From Gammaproteobacteria bacterium (GTDB taxonomy: Bacteria > Pseudomonadota > Gammaproteobacteria > JAJPIJ01), in assembly GCA_035501935.1 (NCBI GenBank), contig DATJVC010000025.1:72905-136904 (forward strand): 64,000 bases of DNA. Reading direction: 5' to 3'. Below, in pieces: positions 52,562 through 62,046 of the stretch (the stretch's first letter is position 1; every line of letters begins with the position of its first letter). Both the position numbers and the translations under genes were made by a program. A model generated the notes under the pieces. The model was not told where the DNA came from, did not search any database, and saw only the letters and a program-made list of their open reading frames with translations.

Positions 52562-54016
52562 ATGCCAGAATCAGAGGCCATGACACCGGAACCCGCCGCG
52601 CCGTCGGCGGAGACCAGCCACGGTGCCCGGCCGCGTTGGCTGAGGCCCGTTGGGGCCGTGGTCGTCCTTTCCGCCCTGGCCGCGAGCCTGCTGGGCCTGG
52701 CCCGTTCATGGCACACGATCTCCACGGACGATGCCTACGTCAATGGCCATGTGACCTTCGTCGCCCCGCGCGTTGCCGGACAGGTCCAGCGCGTGCTGGT
52801 GGACGACAACAATCATGTGCATCAGGGAGACCTGCTCGTCCAGCTCGATCCCGAACCCTACCAGGTGCAGGTCCATGTCGCCGAGGCCGCCGTCGAGGCG
52901 GCGCAGGCGGATCTCGTCGCCGCCCAGGCCCAGACCCGTGGCATTGCCGGTGAAATGCGAAGCTTGCGTTTCAGTCTGGAGCACGCCATAGAAGATGTGG
53001 ACAACCAGGTGGCGTTGCTGCGTTCAAAAATCGCGGTCATGCAGTCGCAGAAGGCCTCGTTGGCCAAGGCCCAGGCCGATTTTGATCGCGCGCAGCCGCT
53101 CACCAAAACCGGGGTCATGTCGAAACAGGAATTCGACGTTCACAAGGAAGCACTGGAAGTGGCGAAGGCGAAGCTGGAGGAGGCCCTGCAAGGCGTGTAT
53201 CAGGTGCGTGCTGCACTCGGCCTGCCGGCGAAACCGGAATCGGGCGATGACCTCGCCCAGGTGCCCCCCGATCTGGACCAGACCTTTTCCTCGGTCCGGC
53301 AGGCGCAAATGAGCCTGGTAGAGGCGGCTGCGAAGATGGGCGTCACCGATTCATTCAGCAAATCCCCCAGGCAAATGGTCGCTGATTTCTACAAACGCGA
53401 CCCGCAGGGCGACATCGATCGCATCTACGCGCAGCTGCTCAAGGACGCGCCGCCCATGAAGCAGGCCGAAGCCAAGCTGGCCGAGGCGCAGCGCAACCTG
53501 GACCAAGCCAGACTGAACCTGCGCTACTGCGACGTGACGGCGGAGATCGACGGCGTCGTCACGCGGCGCAACGTGAATCCCGGCAATAACGTCGTCGCCG
53601 GCCAGACCCTGATGGCGGTCCGCTCGCTCAAGGAAATCTGGGTCGATGCCAATTTCAAGGAGACCCAGCTGGGGGATTTGCGCATCGGCCAGCCGGTGGA
53701 CCTGGACGTGGACATGTACGGCGGCCGGCAGCACTTCAAGGGCCGCGTCTCCGGCTTCACCATGGGCACGGGCTCGACGCTGGCACTGTTGCCCGCTGAA
53801 AACGCCACCGGCAATTTCGTCAAAGTGGTGCAGCGGCTGCCGGTACGCATTGACCTGCTGGATTACGACCCGGATAAACTGCCGCTGTTCATCGGCCTGT
53901 CCGTTACGCCTTATGTTCACACCCAGGAGGAACCGACCGGCCCGGATGCAGGCAGGATGTTGCAGTCCTACCCACCGTCGGCGCCCCCAACCGCCGTGCA
54001 GGAGACGCACCCATAA
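52562..54016 (+). CDS. emrA: HlyD/EmrA-family membrane fusion protein
   Basis: A 484-residue adaptor with one N-terminal helix (VGAVVVLSALAASLLGLA), a barrel-sandwich hybrid (YVNGHVTFVAPRVAGQVQRVLV), a long coiled coil of about 150 residues rich in Gln/Glu (AEAAVEAAQADLVAAQAQT), and a beta-barrel (GVVTRRNVNPGNNVVAG). It would link the following inner-membrane pump to an outer-membrane channel; no TolC gene is next to it. It is the first gene of a two- or three-gene unit. Confidence 0.88.
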   Translation: MPESEAMTPEPAAPSAETSHGARPRWLRPVGAVVVLSALAASLLGLARSWHTISTDDAYVNGHVTFVAPRVAGQVQRVLVDDNNHVHQGDLLVQLDPEPYQVQVHVAEAAVEAAQADLVAAQAQTRGIAGEMRSLRFSLEHAIEDVDNQVALLRSKIAVMQSQKASLAKAQADFDRAQPLTKTGVMSKQEFDVHKEALEVAKAKLEEALQGVYQVRAALGLPAKPESGDDLAQVPPDLDQTFSSVRQAQMSLVEAAAKMGVTDSFSKSPRQMVADFYKRDPQGDIDRIYAQLLKDAPPMKQAEAKLAEAQRNLDQARLNLRYCDVTAEIDGVVTRRNVNPGNNVVAGQTLMAVRSLKEIWVDANFKETQLGDLRIGQPVDLDVDMYGGRQHFKGRVSGFTMGTGSTLALLPAENATGNFVKVVQRLPVRIDLLDYDPDKLPLFIGLSVTPYVHTQEEPTGPDAGRMLQSYPPSAPPTAVQETHP

Positions 54017-54039
54017 CTTCCGCTGTAGCCGCGCTTCCT

Positions 54040-55620
54040 TTGGAACGCCGCGCGGTCAGTCCCTGGCTGGTCGCGGTGGCGGTGGTCATACCCACCTTCA
54101 TGGAGGTGCTGGACACCACCATCGCCAACGTCGCGCTGCGCTACATCGCCGGCGGCCTGTCGTCACCGGCCAGCGACAGCGAGTGGGTCATCACCAGTTA
54201 TCTGGCGGCCAACGCGATCATCCTGCCGATTTCCGGATGGCTGGGGAAGCGGCTGGGTCGCAGAAATTATTTCCTGCTGTCGATCGCCGTCTTCACCATC
54301 GCCTCCGCGCTGTGCGGCATGGCCGCGAGCCTTTCCATGCTGATCCTGTCCCGCATACTTCAGGGACTGGCAGGCGGCGGATTGCAGCCGTCGAGCCAGG
54401 GCATCCTGCTGGATGCGTTCCCGCAGGAGAAACAAGGAACGGCGATGACCATCTTCGGCATCGCGGCGTTGCTCGCGCCCGTGGTGGGTCCGACCTTGGG
54501 TGGTTACCTCACCGATAACGTCGGCTGGCGCTGGATCTTCTACATCAATGTGCCGATTGGATTGCTGGCCTTCCTTATGTGCCGCGCCACGGTGAAGGAT
54601 CCGGACTACCTCAAGGCCGAGCGCGCCGGCATGCGTAAACGGCACCAGCCTTTCGATACGCTGGGCCTGTGCCTGCTGAGCGTAACCATGGTCTGCTGGG
54701 AGATCGTGCTGAGCAAGGGACAGGAATGGGACTGGCTGGGTGATCCGTTCTTCCGCGTGCAGACTCTCATGATCCTGTTCGCGCTCTGCCTGTCGGCGCT
54801 GATCCACCGCGAGATGCGGATAGCCGATCCGCTCATCAATTTCCGCACGCTGGCCGACGGCAACTTCCGCTCCTGTTGCATCATCATTTTCTGCGCCTAT
54901 GGCCTGCTCTACGCCAACAGCACCACGCTCCCGGCGCTGCTGCAAACGCTGTTCGGCTACGACGCCACGACCTCGGGACTGGTGCTGTCGCCATCGGGCG
55001 TTTTCGCGGTTATCGTGATGGCCTGCGCCGGCGCGCTATTGGGACGCGGCACTGATGCGCGTTATTTGATGACGGCGGGGCTGCTCACCCTAGCCTTCGG
55101 AAACTTCTGGATGTCGCGGATGAATCTGGAAATCAGCCCGCAATACGTCGTCTGGCCGCGGGTGCTCGTGATCATGGGCCTGTCGATGATATTCGCCCCG
55201 CTGAACGTGGCCGCGTTCCTGCACATTCCCAAGGAAATGCGCGGCGCTGCCGTCGGCCTGCTCGCCCTTTTGCGCAACGAGGGCGGGAGCGTGGGTACTT
55301 CGGTCGCCCAGACCATACACGAGCGCCGCGAGCAATTCCACACGCTGCGGCTCAATGAACACCTTGATTCATTCAATCCGGCAGTCAACCAGCTCATCAA
55401 CCAGGGCCAGACCTTCTTTCAGCAATACACTGCTGATACGCCCCAGTCGAAACAGATGACCCTGCAAGCGCTGGCAAATCTGCGGGACACGCAGGCTGCA
55501 TCGCTTGCCTACTTCGACATCTTCGGTATTTCAGCCGTGCTGGCGGTGCTGCTGGTCCTCTTGATCCTGCCCATGACCCGCTCGGTGGCGGAAAAAGGCG
55601 CCCATACCGCCGCCGAATAA
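54040..55620 (+). CDS. emrB: DHA2-family drug/H+ antiporter (EmrB-like)
   Basis: A 526-residue 14-helix major facilitator. It has the DHA2 signature in helix 1 (PTFMEVLDTTIANVALRYIAGGL), WVITSYLAANAIILPISGWLGKRLGRR, and motif C AALLAPVVGPTLGGYLTD. A TTG start at 54040 is taken; no ATG or GTG with a ribosome binding site lies in the gap after the emrA-like stop, and translation is probably coupled. It exports hydrophobic compounds with the EmrA-like partner. Confidence 0.88.
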   Translation: MERRAVSPWLVAVAVVIPTFMEVLDTTIANVALRYIAGGLSSPASDSEWVITSYLAANAIILPISGWLGKRLGRRNYFLLSIAVFTIASALCGMAASLSMLILSRILQGLAGGGLQPSSQGILLDAFPQEKQGTAMTIFGIAALLAPVVGPTLGGYLTDNVGWRWIFYINVPIGLLAFLMCRATVKDPDYLKAERAGMRKRHQPFDTLGLCLLSVTMVCWEIVLSKGQEWDWLGDPFFRVQTLMILFALCLSALIHREMRIADPLINFRTLADGNFRSCCIIIFCAYGLLYANSTTLPALLQTLFGYDATTSGLVLSPSGVFAVIVMACAGALLGRGTDARYLMTAGLLTLAFGNFWMSRMNLEISPQYVVWPRVLVIMGLSMIFAPLNVAAFLHIPKEMRGAAVGLLALLRNEGGSVGTSVAQTIHERREQFHTLRLNEHLDSFNPAVNQLINQGQTFFQQYTADTPQSKQMTLQALANLRDTQAASLAYFDIFGISAVLAVLLVLLILPMTRSVAEKGAHTAAE

Positions 55621-55628
55621 CCCGAGCC

Positions 55629-56087
55629 ATGCCCACGACCTGTCCAAAATGCGGCCATGTCCGATCGACCGCCGATAATGTCCCGGACTGGCAGTGTCCG
55701 AAATGCGGCATCGCCTACGCGAAATATCAGGCACGTCTGGAAGACGCGCCTGTAAATCCTCCGGTCACGGTCGAACAAAAAACGACGCGGAGATTGACGC
55801 TCAATGACGTCATCCTGATTTGCGTCGGGATCCTGCTGGTAATGCTGGTGATCCAGGGAATGCGGAAATCCATCTTCATCACCAATGTCCTGCTGCTGGT
55901 GCCCTTCTTCATGTGTATGGTGCCGGCGATCTCCAGCACCTTCGGTGATGGACTCTATTACTGGAACCGCAATCGGGCAACCTTCGATCTATACGATTCT
56001 GATGCGCACCCCATGTTGTTCAGATTACAGCAGGTGTTCTACTATATCTGCGCCGTCATCTTCGCCATATTCTTTTTCAAGTTCTAA
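55629..56087 (+). CDS. Zinc-ribbon membrane protein of unknown function
   Basis: A 152-residue protein. Residues 4-28 form a zinc ribbon with two CPKC knuckles (TTCPKCGHV and WQCPKCGIAYAKY). A linker and then three hydrophobic segments follow (VILICVGILLVMLVIQ, NVLLLVPFFMCMVPAI and YYICAVIFAIFFF). It lies 8 bases after the emrB-like stop, so it is probably cotranscribed. The ribbon would face the cytoplasm. No family function is known to me. Confidence 0.72.
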   Translation: MPTTCPKCGHVRSTADNVPDWQCPKCGIAYAKYQARLEDAPVNPPVTVEQKTTRRLTLNDVILICVGILLVMLVIQGMRKSIFITNVLLLVPFFMCMVPAISSTFGDGLYYWNRNRATFDLYDSDAHPMLFRLQQVFYYICAVIFAIFFFKF

Positions 56088-56139
56088 CGCGAGATCTTCA
56101 TGGCGTGCCCCCTATCAATACCAGAAGGAACGTACCGCC

Positions 56140-57633
56140 CTAACCCTTGCCAGGAAACAGTGAAATATCCGGTGGCGGAATAAATTGATCGATGCGATCG
56201 CAGGCTTCCTTGTAGCCCAGGCTGCACGCGCGGAGGATGTATCTGTAGGCCCTGCGCTCGTTTGCTTCGACGCCCGTGCCATCCCGATACATCACCGCCA
56301 TCTTGGCGCAGGCAAGCGGCTGGCCGTTGAGACATTCGGCATCCGTCAGGTCATGGAGATTCCGGCATCCATTCCTGAGCCCCCTTTTGCACGCCTGTTC
56401 CCAGAATGCGAAGCTGCGCCCGGGGTGCATTGCGCCGAGATGGTGTGTCGACAGAAGCCCGGCAAAGACCGCCATCCACACCCCCATGTAGGCCGCATTG
56501 CGTTGCTTCGGCGCGTACCCCACCAGCCACTCCGATAGCGACGCCAGCGGATGGCCGCGCGCCACACGGTCCAGCATGCGCACACTGAGATTCAAAAACG
56601 GGACCGGCAACAGCTTGTCATAAAACGGCGGCACATTCGTCACGTCGAGCAGCCAGAACAGGGCCATCACACTCGCGCCGTACAGGGCGCCGAATATCAC
56701 CTTGCCGACATCGGTGCGCGGGGACGTGGCCGGATCGGTGACCAGGAGATGCATGCCGAGAAATACCGCAATCGGGATATCGGAGGTGAAAAAGAAATAC
56801 ACCCCCGTTGCCGCGTACCAGACAGCACCGAGCAGCAACAACGATATCGCCGCCGATACCGTCACCAGCGTCACTCCGAACAGATGCTGCACGATGAGCC
56901 CGACGAGGAAAATCCAAAGATAAATATGTTCCGGGTAGTTGAGCGTGTTGGCGATGTCGTTGCCCCAGCTGACGCCGGTATGGCGGGTGAAGATGAGAAT
57001 GGTGGAGGCAATGAACAGCGATAAAGCCGACGGATTGAAAATATGCGCCGGGCGGCCATCCCGTCTCCACGTCACGAATTGTTTGCCCAGCACGCCAACC
57101 GCCACCATGACAAACTGCCATGCATACCAGTCGTCTTTGAACCAAAGAAACAGATTGGTACTGAAGATGATGGGGAAGGCCCCGAATCCCAGCTGCCAGT
57201 CCTTGCCGCGCAGCCAGGCGATAAGGGCCTCGAGAACGTACACAAACACGATTTGCGAAACAATAAGTACAAATTCTTCGTACACTGGGTGCCAATACCA
57301 GCCCCAGTAAATGAAAATGCTTGAATGAACCATCGCCTGGACATAGTGCGACGGTCGCAACAGCACACTGAATCTGGGGGTGCGGCGCCCGCTGAGGACG
57401 AGCGTGACCACAATGCCGTACAGCGCCGCCAGGATGGCGGTGATATCGGCAAACACGGCGGACAGTTCCGTGCTGCCGGCAATGCGTGGGAACAGTGTCA
57501 GTGATGCGAACAGCGCGATCAGCAGCGCCGGCACCCACAATATGTGTCGATCATCACCCGCGGATATTGGCAATGCAGCGGTGGCCGTGGTCATTGTTCG
57601 TGTGGTAACCAAGCGGGGGCTGGGGCCATTCAT
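56140..57633 (-). CDS. RnfD/NqrB-like membrane protein with Sel1-like C-terminal tail
   Basis: A 497-residue protein with about ten helices. Its features match the RnfD/NqrB fold: FNPSALSLFIASTIL, and LLVTDPATSPRTDVGKVIFGALYG, where RnfD has a flavin-linking TDP(A/V)-type loop. The last about 100 residues are soluble and contain Sel1-like, Cys-rich repeats (PLACAKMAVMYRDGTGVEANERRA and a second ACSLGYKEACDRI). No other rnf genes are adjacent. The start at 57633 overlaps the stop of the DUF2721 gene by one base. It may carry a covalent flavin, but the residue that would hold it cannot be proven. Confidence 0.7.
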   Translation of the reverse strand: MNGPSPRLVTTRTMTTATAALPISAGDDRHILWVPALLIALFASLTLFPRIAGSTELSAVFADITAILAALYGIVVTLVLSGRRTPRFSVLLRPSHYVQAMVHSSIFIYWGWYWHPVYEEFVLIVSQIVFVYVLEALIAWLRGKDWQLGFGAFPIIFSTNLFLWFKDDWYAWQFVMVAVGVLGKQFVTWRRDGRPAHIFNPSALSLFIASTILIFTRHTGVSWGNDIANTLNYPEHIYLWIFLVGLIVQHLFGVTLVTVSAAISLLLLGAVWYAATGVYFFFTSDIPIAVFLGMHLLVTDPATSPRTDVGKVIFGALYGASVMALFWLLDVTNVPPFYDKLLPVPFLNLSVRMLDRVARGHPLASLSEWLVGYAPKQRNAAYMGVWMAVFAGLLSTHHLGAMHPGRSFAFWEQACKRGLRNGCRNLHDLTDAECLNGQPLACAKMAVMYRDGTGVEANERRAYRYILRACSLGYKEACDRIDQFIPPPDISLFPGKG

Positions 57634-58076
57634 TACCTCTTGGGCACGGTCGGCAGGGTGCGGGTGGCGACGGCAACCTCCCGCAGGAAGCACAGCAGGC
57701 CGCCGATCAAGGCCAGCATGGCGGCGATGAAGAGTCCCGCGATGATGCTGGAGATATTGACGGTCAAAAAGGAATCGAGAAACAACACGGCGACCACGCT
57801 GCTGATGAGCAGCGCGCACAGCGTGCAGAGAATGATGGCCCAGTGCACCAGCCGCGCCCGCTGCGAGAGCCTCGCCAGCTCCACATGAAGCTGCGCTTTT
57901 CTATCTTCATCGGCCTCGGGCAAGGTGGACTCCAGCACGCGAAAGCGATCGACGATTCTCCCGAGGCGATTGGTGACGACGTTCAGCATGCCGGCCACGC
58001 CCGCCAGCAGGAACACCGGCGCCACGGAAAGCTGGATGACGTGGGAGATGGTGGAAACGGCGCTATCCGGCTGCAT
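57633..58076 (-). CDS. DUF2721-family membrane protein
   Basis: A 147-residue protein. It begins STISHVIQLSVAPVFLLAGVAGMLNVVTNRLGRIVDRFRVLE, the DUF2721 signature with a first helix and a basic loop, followed by two closing helices (IILCTLCALLISSVVAVLFLD and IAAMLALIGGLLCFL). The function is unknown. The start at 58076 lies 5 bases after the aldo/keto reductase stop, and the end overlaps the RnfD-like gene, so the three form one operon. Confidence 0.85.
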   Translation of the reverse strand: MQPDSAVSTISHVIQLSVAPVFLLAGVAGMLNVVTNRLGRIVDRFRVLESTLPEADEDRKAQLHVELARLSQRARLVHWAIILCTLCALLISSVVAVLFLDSFLTVNISSIIAGLFIAAMLALIGGLLCFLREVAVATRTLPTVPKR

Positions 58077-58080
58077 ATGA

Positions 58081-59109
<1,029 letters not shown>

Positions 59110-59139
59110 GCGAACCTCCAGATTCCTGAAAACGCATTC

Positions 59140-59973
59140 TCATGATGCTGCGTGTAATGTGGCCCATGTTACATCAGCGGCCTGGCGGTTGGCCTTGACG
59201 TCATGGACGCGGAAGATGCGCACGCCGGCGACGACGCCGAGTGCGGTCGTGGCGCAGGTGGCGGCCACCAGATCGCACGGCTCCGCGCCGGCACAGATGG
59301 AACCCATGAACTTCTTCCGGCTGGCGCCGAGCAGGATCGGATGTCCGCTGGCGGTGAAACGATCGAGATGTTTCAGCAATGTCAGGTTGTGCTCCTTGGT
59401 TTTGCCGAAGCCGATGCCCGGATCGAGGATGATCATGTCCTTGGGCACGCCGCGCCGTTTCGCCTCGGCCGCCCGCTCCAGCAAAATAATCCTCACTTCC
59501 TCGACCACGTTGCCGTAGCGCGGATTGTCCTGCATGGTCTCCGGCGTTCCCTGCATGTGCATGAGCACGATGGGCGCATGCCGCGCGGCGGCCAGCTCCA
59601 GCATCCCCGGCTCCGCGCCCGCCTCTATGTCGTTAATCATGCTGGCACCGGCCTCCAGCGCCGTCTGCGCGACTTCGGGCAGGGTGGTGTCGATGCTGAC
59701 GATCATCGACGGCAGTTCCCTGCGGATGCTGCGGATGATTTCCTGCGTGCGATTGATTTGCTCGTGCGCGCCCACGCGCTCCGCGCCCGGACGGGTGGAC
59801 TCGCCGCCCACGTCGATGATGTCCGCGCCCTCCACCGCCATCCGCCGCGCCTGTGCCAGCGCGCTGTCCGGCGAGGCAAAGCTTCCGCCATCCGAAAAAC
59901 TGTCCGGCGTAACGTTGAGTATGCCCATGATCAATGGGCGGGGGTCGCGCAGCCGCTCGGGCAGTATCGTCAC
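59140..59973 (-). CDS. folP: Dihydropteroate synthase FolP
   Basis: A 277-residue TIM-barrel enzyme with the DHPS signatures MGILNVTPDSFSDGG, GADIIDVGGESTRPGAE, the MVSIDTTLPEV strand, MHMQGTPETMQ and the LDPGIGFGKT pterin-binding loop. It condenses p-aminobenzoate with dihydropterin pyrophosphate for folate. Its start overlaps the stop of the iminopeptidase gene by 4 bases. The sulfonamide-target loops are intact. Confidence 0.95.
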   Translation of the reverse strand: MTILPERLRDPRPLIMGILNVTPDSFSDGGSFASPDSALAQARRMAVEGADIIDVGGESTRPGAERVGAHEQINRTQEIIRSIRRELPSMIVSIDTTLPEVAQTALEAGASMINDIEAGAEPGMLELAAARHAPIVLMHMQGTPETMQDNPRYGNVVEEVRIILLERAAEAKRRGVPKDMIILDPGIGFGKTKEHNLTLLKHLDRFTASGHPILLGASRKKFMGSICAGAEPCDLVAATCATTALGVVAGVRIFRVHDVKANRQAADVTWATLHAAS

Positions 59974-60923
59974 AATGCCGCCGCAAGTTTGTCGGTGGCC
60001 GTGACCAGCGCGTCGATCACCGGCGGTTCACTGGCGAGGTGGCCGGCGTCGCGCAGGATGACCAGTTCGGAATGCGGCAGCACCCGGTGCAGCGACCACG
60101 ATGCCTCCACCGTGCAGGTGAGGTCGGCGCGGCCGTGGATCAGCGTTGTCTGCACGCGCGGAAGTTTGTTCGCATCGCGCAGGATCTGATTGGGCTCAAT
60201 GAAGTAGCGATGCCGCGCATAGTGGCTTTCAATCAGCACGTCGTTCAGCATGCGCTGCTCGTCCTCCGGCGTCTTCGGCAGGGTCGGCCCTTCCGGCAGG
60301 CGATAGGTCACGACCCGCCCCGTCCATTCCGTCCAGGCACGCGCCGCTGCCAGCCGCACGGCGGGGTCATTGCTGCGCACGCGCCGGTAGCAGGTTTCGA
60401 TCATGTCGGACTGTCCGTCCGGCGGGAAGGCGCGCATCACCTCCTGCCAGTAGTCCGGAAAAATCAGATTGAGGCCGTTCTTGAAAAACCAGTCCATATC
60501 CGCCTGCCTCGCAAGAAAGGTTCCGCGCAGGATCATTGCCAGCACGCGATCCGGATGCGTCTGCGCGTAGATGAGCGCCAGCGTGGAACCCCAGGAGCCG
60601 CCGAACAACACCCAGCGGCCTATGCCCAGATGAGTGCGTATGCGCTCCAGATCGACCACTAGATCGTGGGTGGTGTTGGCTTCCGTGCGGCCCTGCGGCC
60701 TTGAACGGCCGCACCCGCGCTGATCGAAAAGTACGATGCGATAGCGCGCCGGATCGAAGAACTGGCGGTGATAGGCCTTGCAGCCCGAACCGGGACCGCC
60801 ATGCAGGAATACGACCGGGATCCCCTCCGGCGTGCCACACTCCTCGACGTATAAAACGTGCTCGTCGTCCACGGGCAACGAATAGACCCGCGGATCCGCG
60901 ATCTCCGGGTACAACGTGCGCAT
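59970..60923 (-). CDS. pip: Proline iminopeptidase
   Basis: A 317-residue alpha/beta hydrolase. It has LHGGPGSGC (oxyanion loop), the nucleophile elbow GGSWGSTLALIYAQ, the HPDRVLAMILRG follow-on, the Asp region IHGRADLTC and the His in DAGHLASEP. It releases N-terminal proline from peptides. The start at 60923 has AAGGGGA; an in-frame ATG at 60938 is an alternative. It is followed by folP with a 4-base overlap and preceded by a palindromic region. Confidence 0.92.
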   Translation of the reverse strand: MRTLYPEIADPRVYSLPVDDEHVLYVEECGTPEGIPVVFLHGGPGSGCKAYHRQFFDPARYRIVLFDQRGCGRSRPQGRTEANTTHDLVVDLERIRTHLGIGRWVLFGGSWGSTLALIYAQTHPDRVLAMILRGTFLARQADMDWFFKNGLNLIFPDYWQEVMRAFPPDGQSDMIETCYRRVRSNDPAVRLAAARAWTEWTGRVVTYRLPEGPTLPKTPEDEQRMLNDVLIESHYARHRYFIEPNQILRDANKLPRVQTTLIHGRADLTCTVEASWSLHRVLPHSELVILRDAGHLASEPPVIDALVTATDKLAAAL

Positions 60924-60944
60924 TCCCCTTCCCCCCATTCAATC

Positions 60945-61063
60945 CGCAAAGGCCCGCGTGAGCGGGCCGTTGCGTGATTATAAACGGAAAAATCCCCCGC
61001 GCTTTTGCGCCGCCCCCTCGATAAAGGGGGCCGGCAGGGGCGAAGCGTCCGGCGGGGGGATTT
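60945..61063. repeat. Palindromic intergenic region between FecR/SPOR and pip
   Basis: First, CGCAAAGGCCCGC (60945-60957) pairs with GCGGGCCGTTGCG (60962-60974) with one mismatch. Second, AAATCCCCC (60990-60998) and GGGGGATTT (61055-61063) enclose GCGC-TTTT-GCGC and GCCCCCT-N6-AGGGGGC (61012-61031). The set may end transcription of the tonB operon. The second part has the look of a dispersed palindromic repeat. Confidence 0.6.
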
Positions 61064-61067
61064 CGAT

Positions 61068-61949
61068 TTACTGCGGGGTATTCTCGATGATTTCGATATG
61101 GGTGAAATGGAAGGCTTCCTTCAACTGGCCGGCCACGTGCTCCGCATCGGGCCGTGTGGCGAAGCCCGGCATCACGACTTCGCGCCAGTCTGCGCCGCCG
61201 CGACGGCGTGGCTGCGCGGCCGAGGTGTAACCGGCTTCCGTCAATTGCCTGACGATGGCCTCTGCCGAGGCCGCATATCGATATTGCGCCACGCGCAACG
61301 CGTAATGACCGCCGGCGAGCAAGATGCCCTGACCTTTCTGCAACTCGGTCTCTTGCGCCCATCGCTTCAGGTCATCCGGATTGACCGGACCGATCGGCAA
61401 CGCCGGCTGCCCCCTGGGCGCCATGAACAGGCTCATCGGAGCGGACATGGTCTGCTCCGGCTCGCCCTCGCGCTGGATGGTGATTTTACCTTCGAGCAGC
61501 ACGGCGAAGTCCCGATCCGGCTGGGCCTTGCCCCAGACGTCCGTGCCGCGTATGCCGATGGTGATCGTGGCGATGCGGGCGGTAATGTCGCGCTGGCGGT
61601 GCTTGCCCAGTGCGGAGGTGGTAAAGCGGAACGCGCCCTTCAAAACCTCCAGCACGCCCTTGTATATGCCCTGCGCATCCGCAGGCGGTTGCAACGTGCC
61701 CAACTGCAGATCGGCGTTTTCGCCCAGCTTGACGTGGCTGCCTTCCTCGAGCGACAGCAGAACGCGCGCGCCGGCGCCGGTGTGCAGCTGATCGCTGCCC
61801 TTCAACTCCATGCCGGGTCGCAGAGCTGAGCGCGCACCATCACGCTCCAGCCAGGCCGGCATCTGCAATCCTTCGACCACCGCCGCGGGCGCCGCCAATA
61901 ATATTGACGGCAGCAGGGCCAAAACCACAAACATCAACCACCGGCGCAT
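61068..61949 (-). CDS. FecR-domain protein with C-terminal SPOR-like domain
   Basis: A 293-residue secreted protein. A signal peptide (WLMFVVLALLPSILLAA) is followed by a FecR domain of about 110 residues (RSALRPGMELKGSDQLHTGAGARVLLSLEEG, KLGENADLQLGTL, ITIGIRGTDVWG) and a C-terminal region (about 215-293) with SPOR-like repeats (YALRVAQYRYAASAEAIVRQL and MPGFATRPDAEHVAGQL). SPOR domains bind denuded peptidoglycan. It has no FecR membrane helix, so it is periplasmic. It is the last gene of the exbD-tonB-TPR operon. Start at 61949 has GGAGGGGG. Confidence 0.82.
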   Translation of the reverse strand: MRRWLMFVVLALLPSILLAAPAAVVEGLQMPAWLERDGARSALRPGMELKGSDQLHTGAGARVLLSLEEGSHVKLGENADLQLGTLQPPADAQGIYKGVLEVLKGAFRFTTSALGKHRQRDITARIATITIGIRGTDVWGKAQPDRDFAVLLEGKITIQREGEPEQTMSAPMSLFMAPRGQPALPIGPVNPDDLKRWAQETELQKGQGILLAGGHYALRVAQYRYAASAEAIVRQLTEAGYTSAAQPRRRGGADWREVVMPGFATRPDAEHVAGQLKEAFHFTHIEIIENTPQ

Positions 61950-62046
61950 ATTCCCCCTCCGTTTCACTTTCAGAGATGACTGGATGCCTTAGATACGCAG
62001 GCAGAATACGACCGGTGCTATTGAAGACGCCAATCCGTGAAGCCCG

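Noticed and set aside
60367-61362. 331-residue minus-strand frame across the pip start and the palindromic region
   Set aside because: It runs through the intergenic repeats and overlaps two recognised genes in another frame. The sequence is Arg/Gly-rich with no fold signature.
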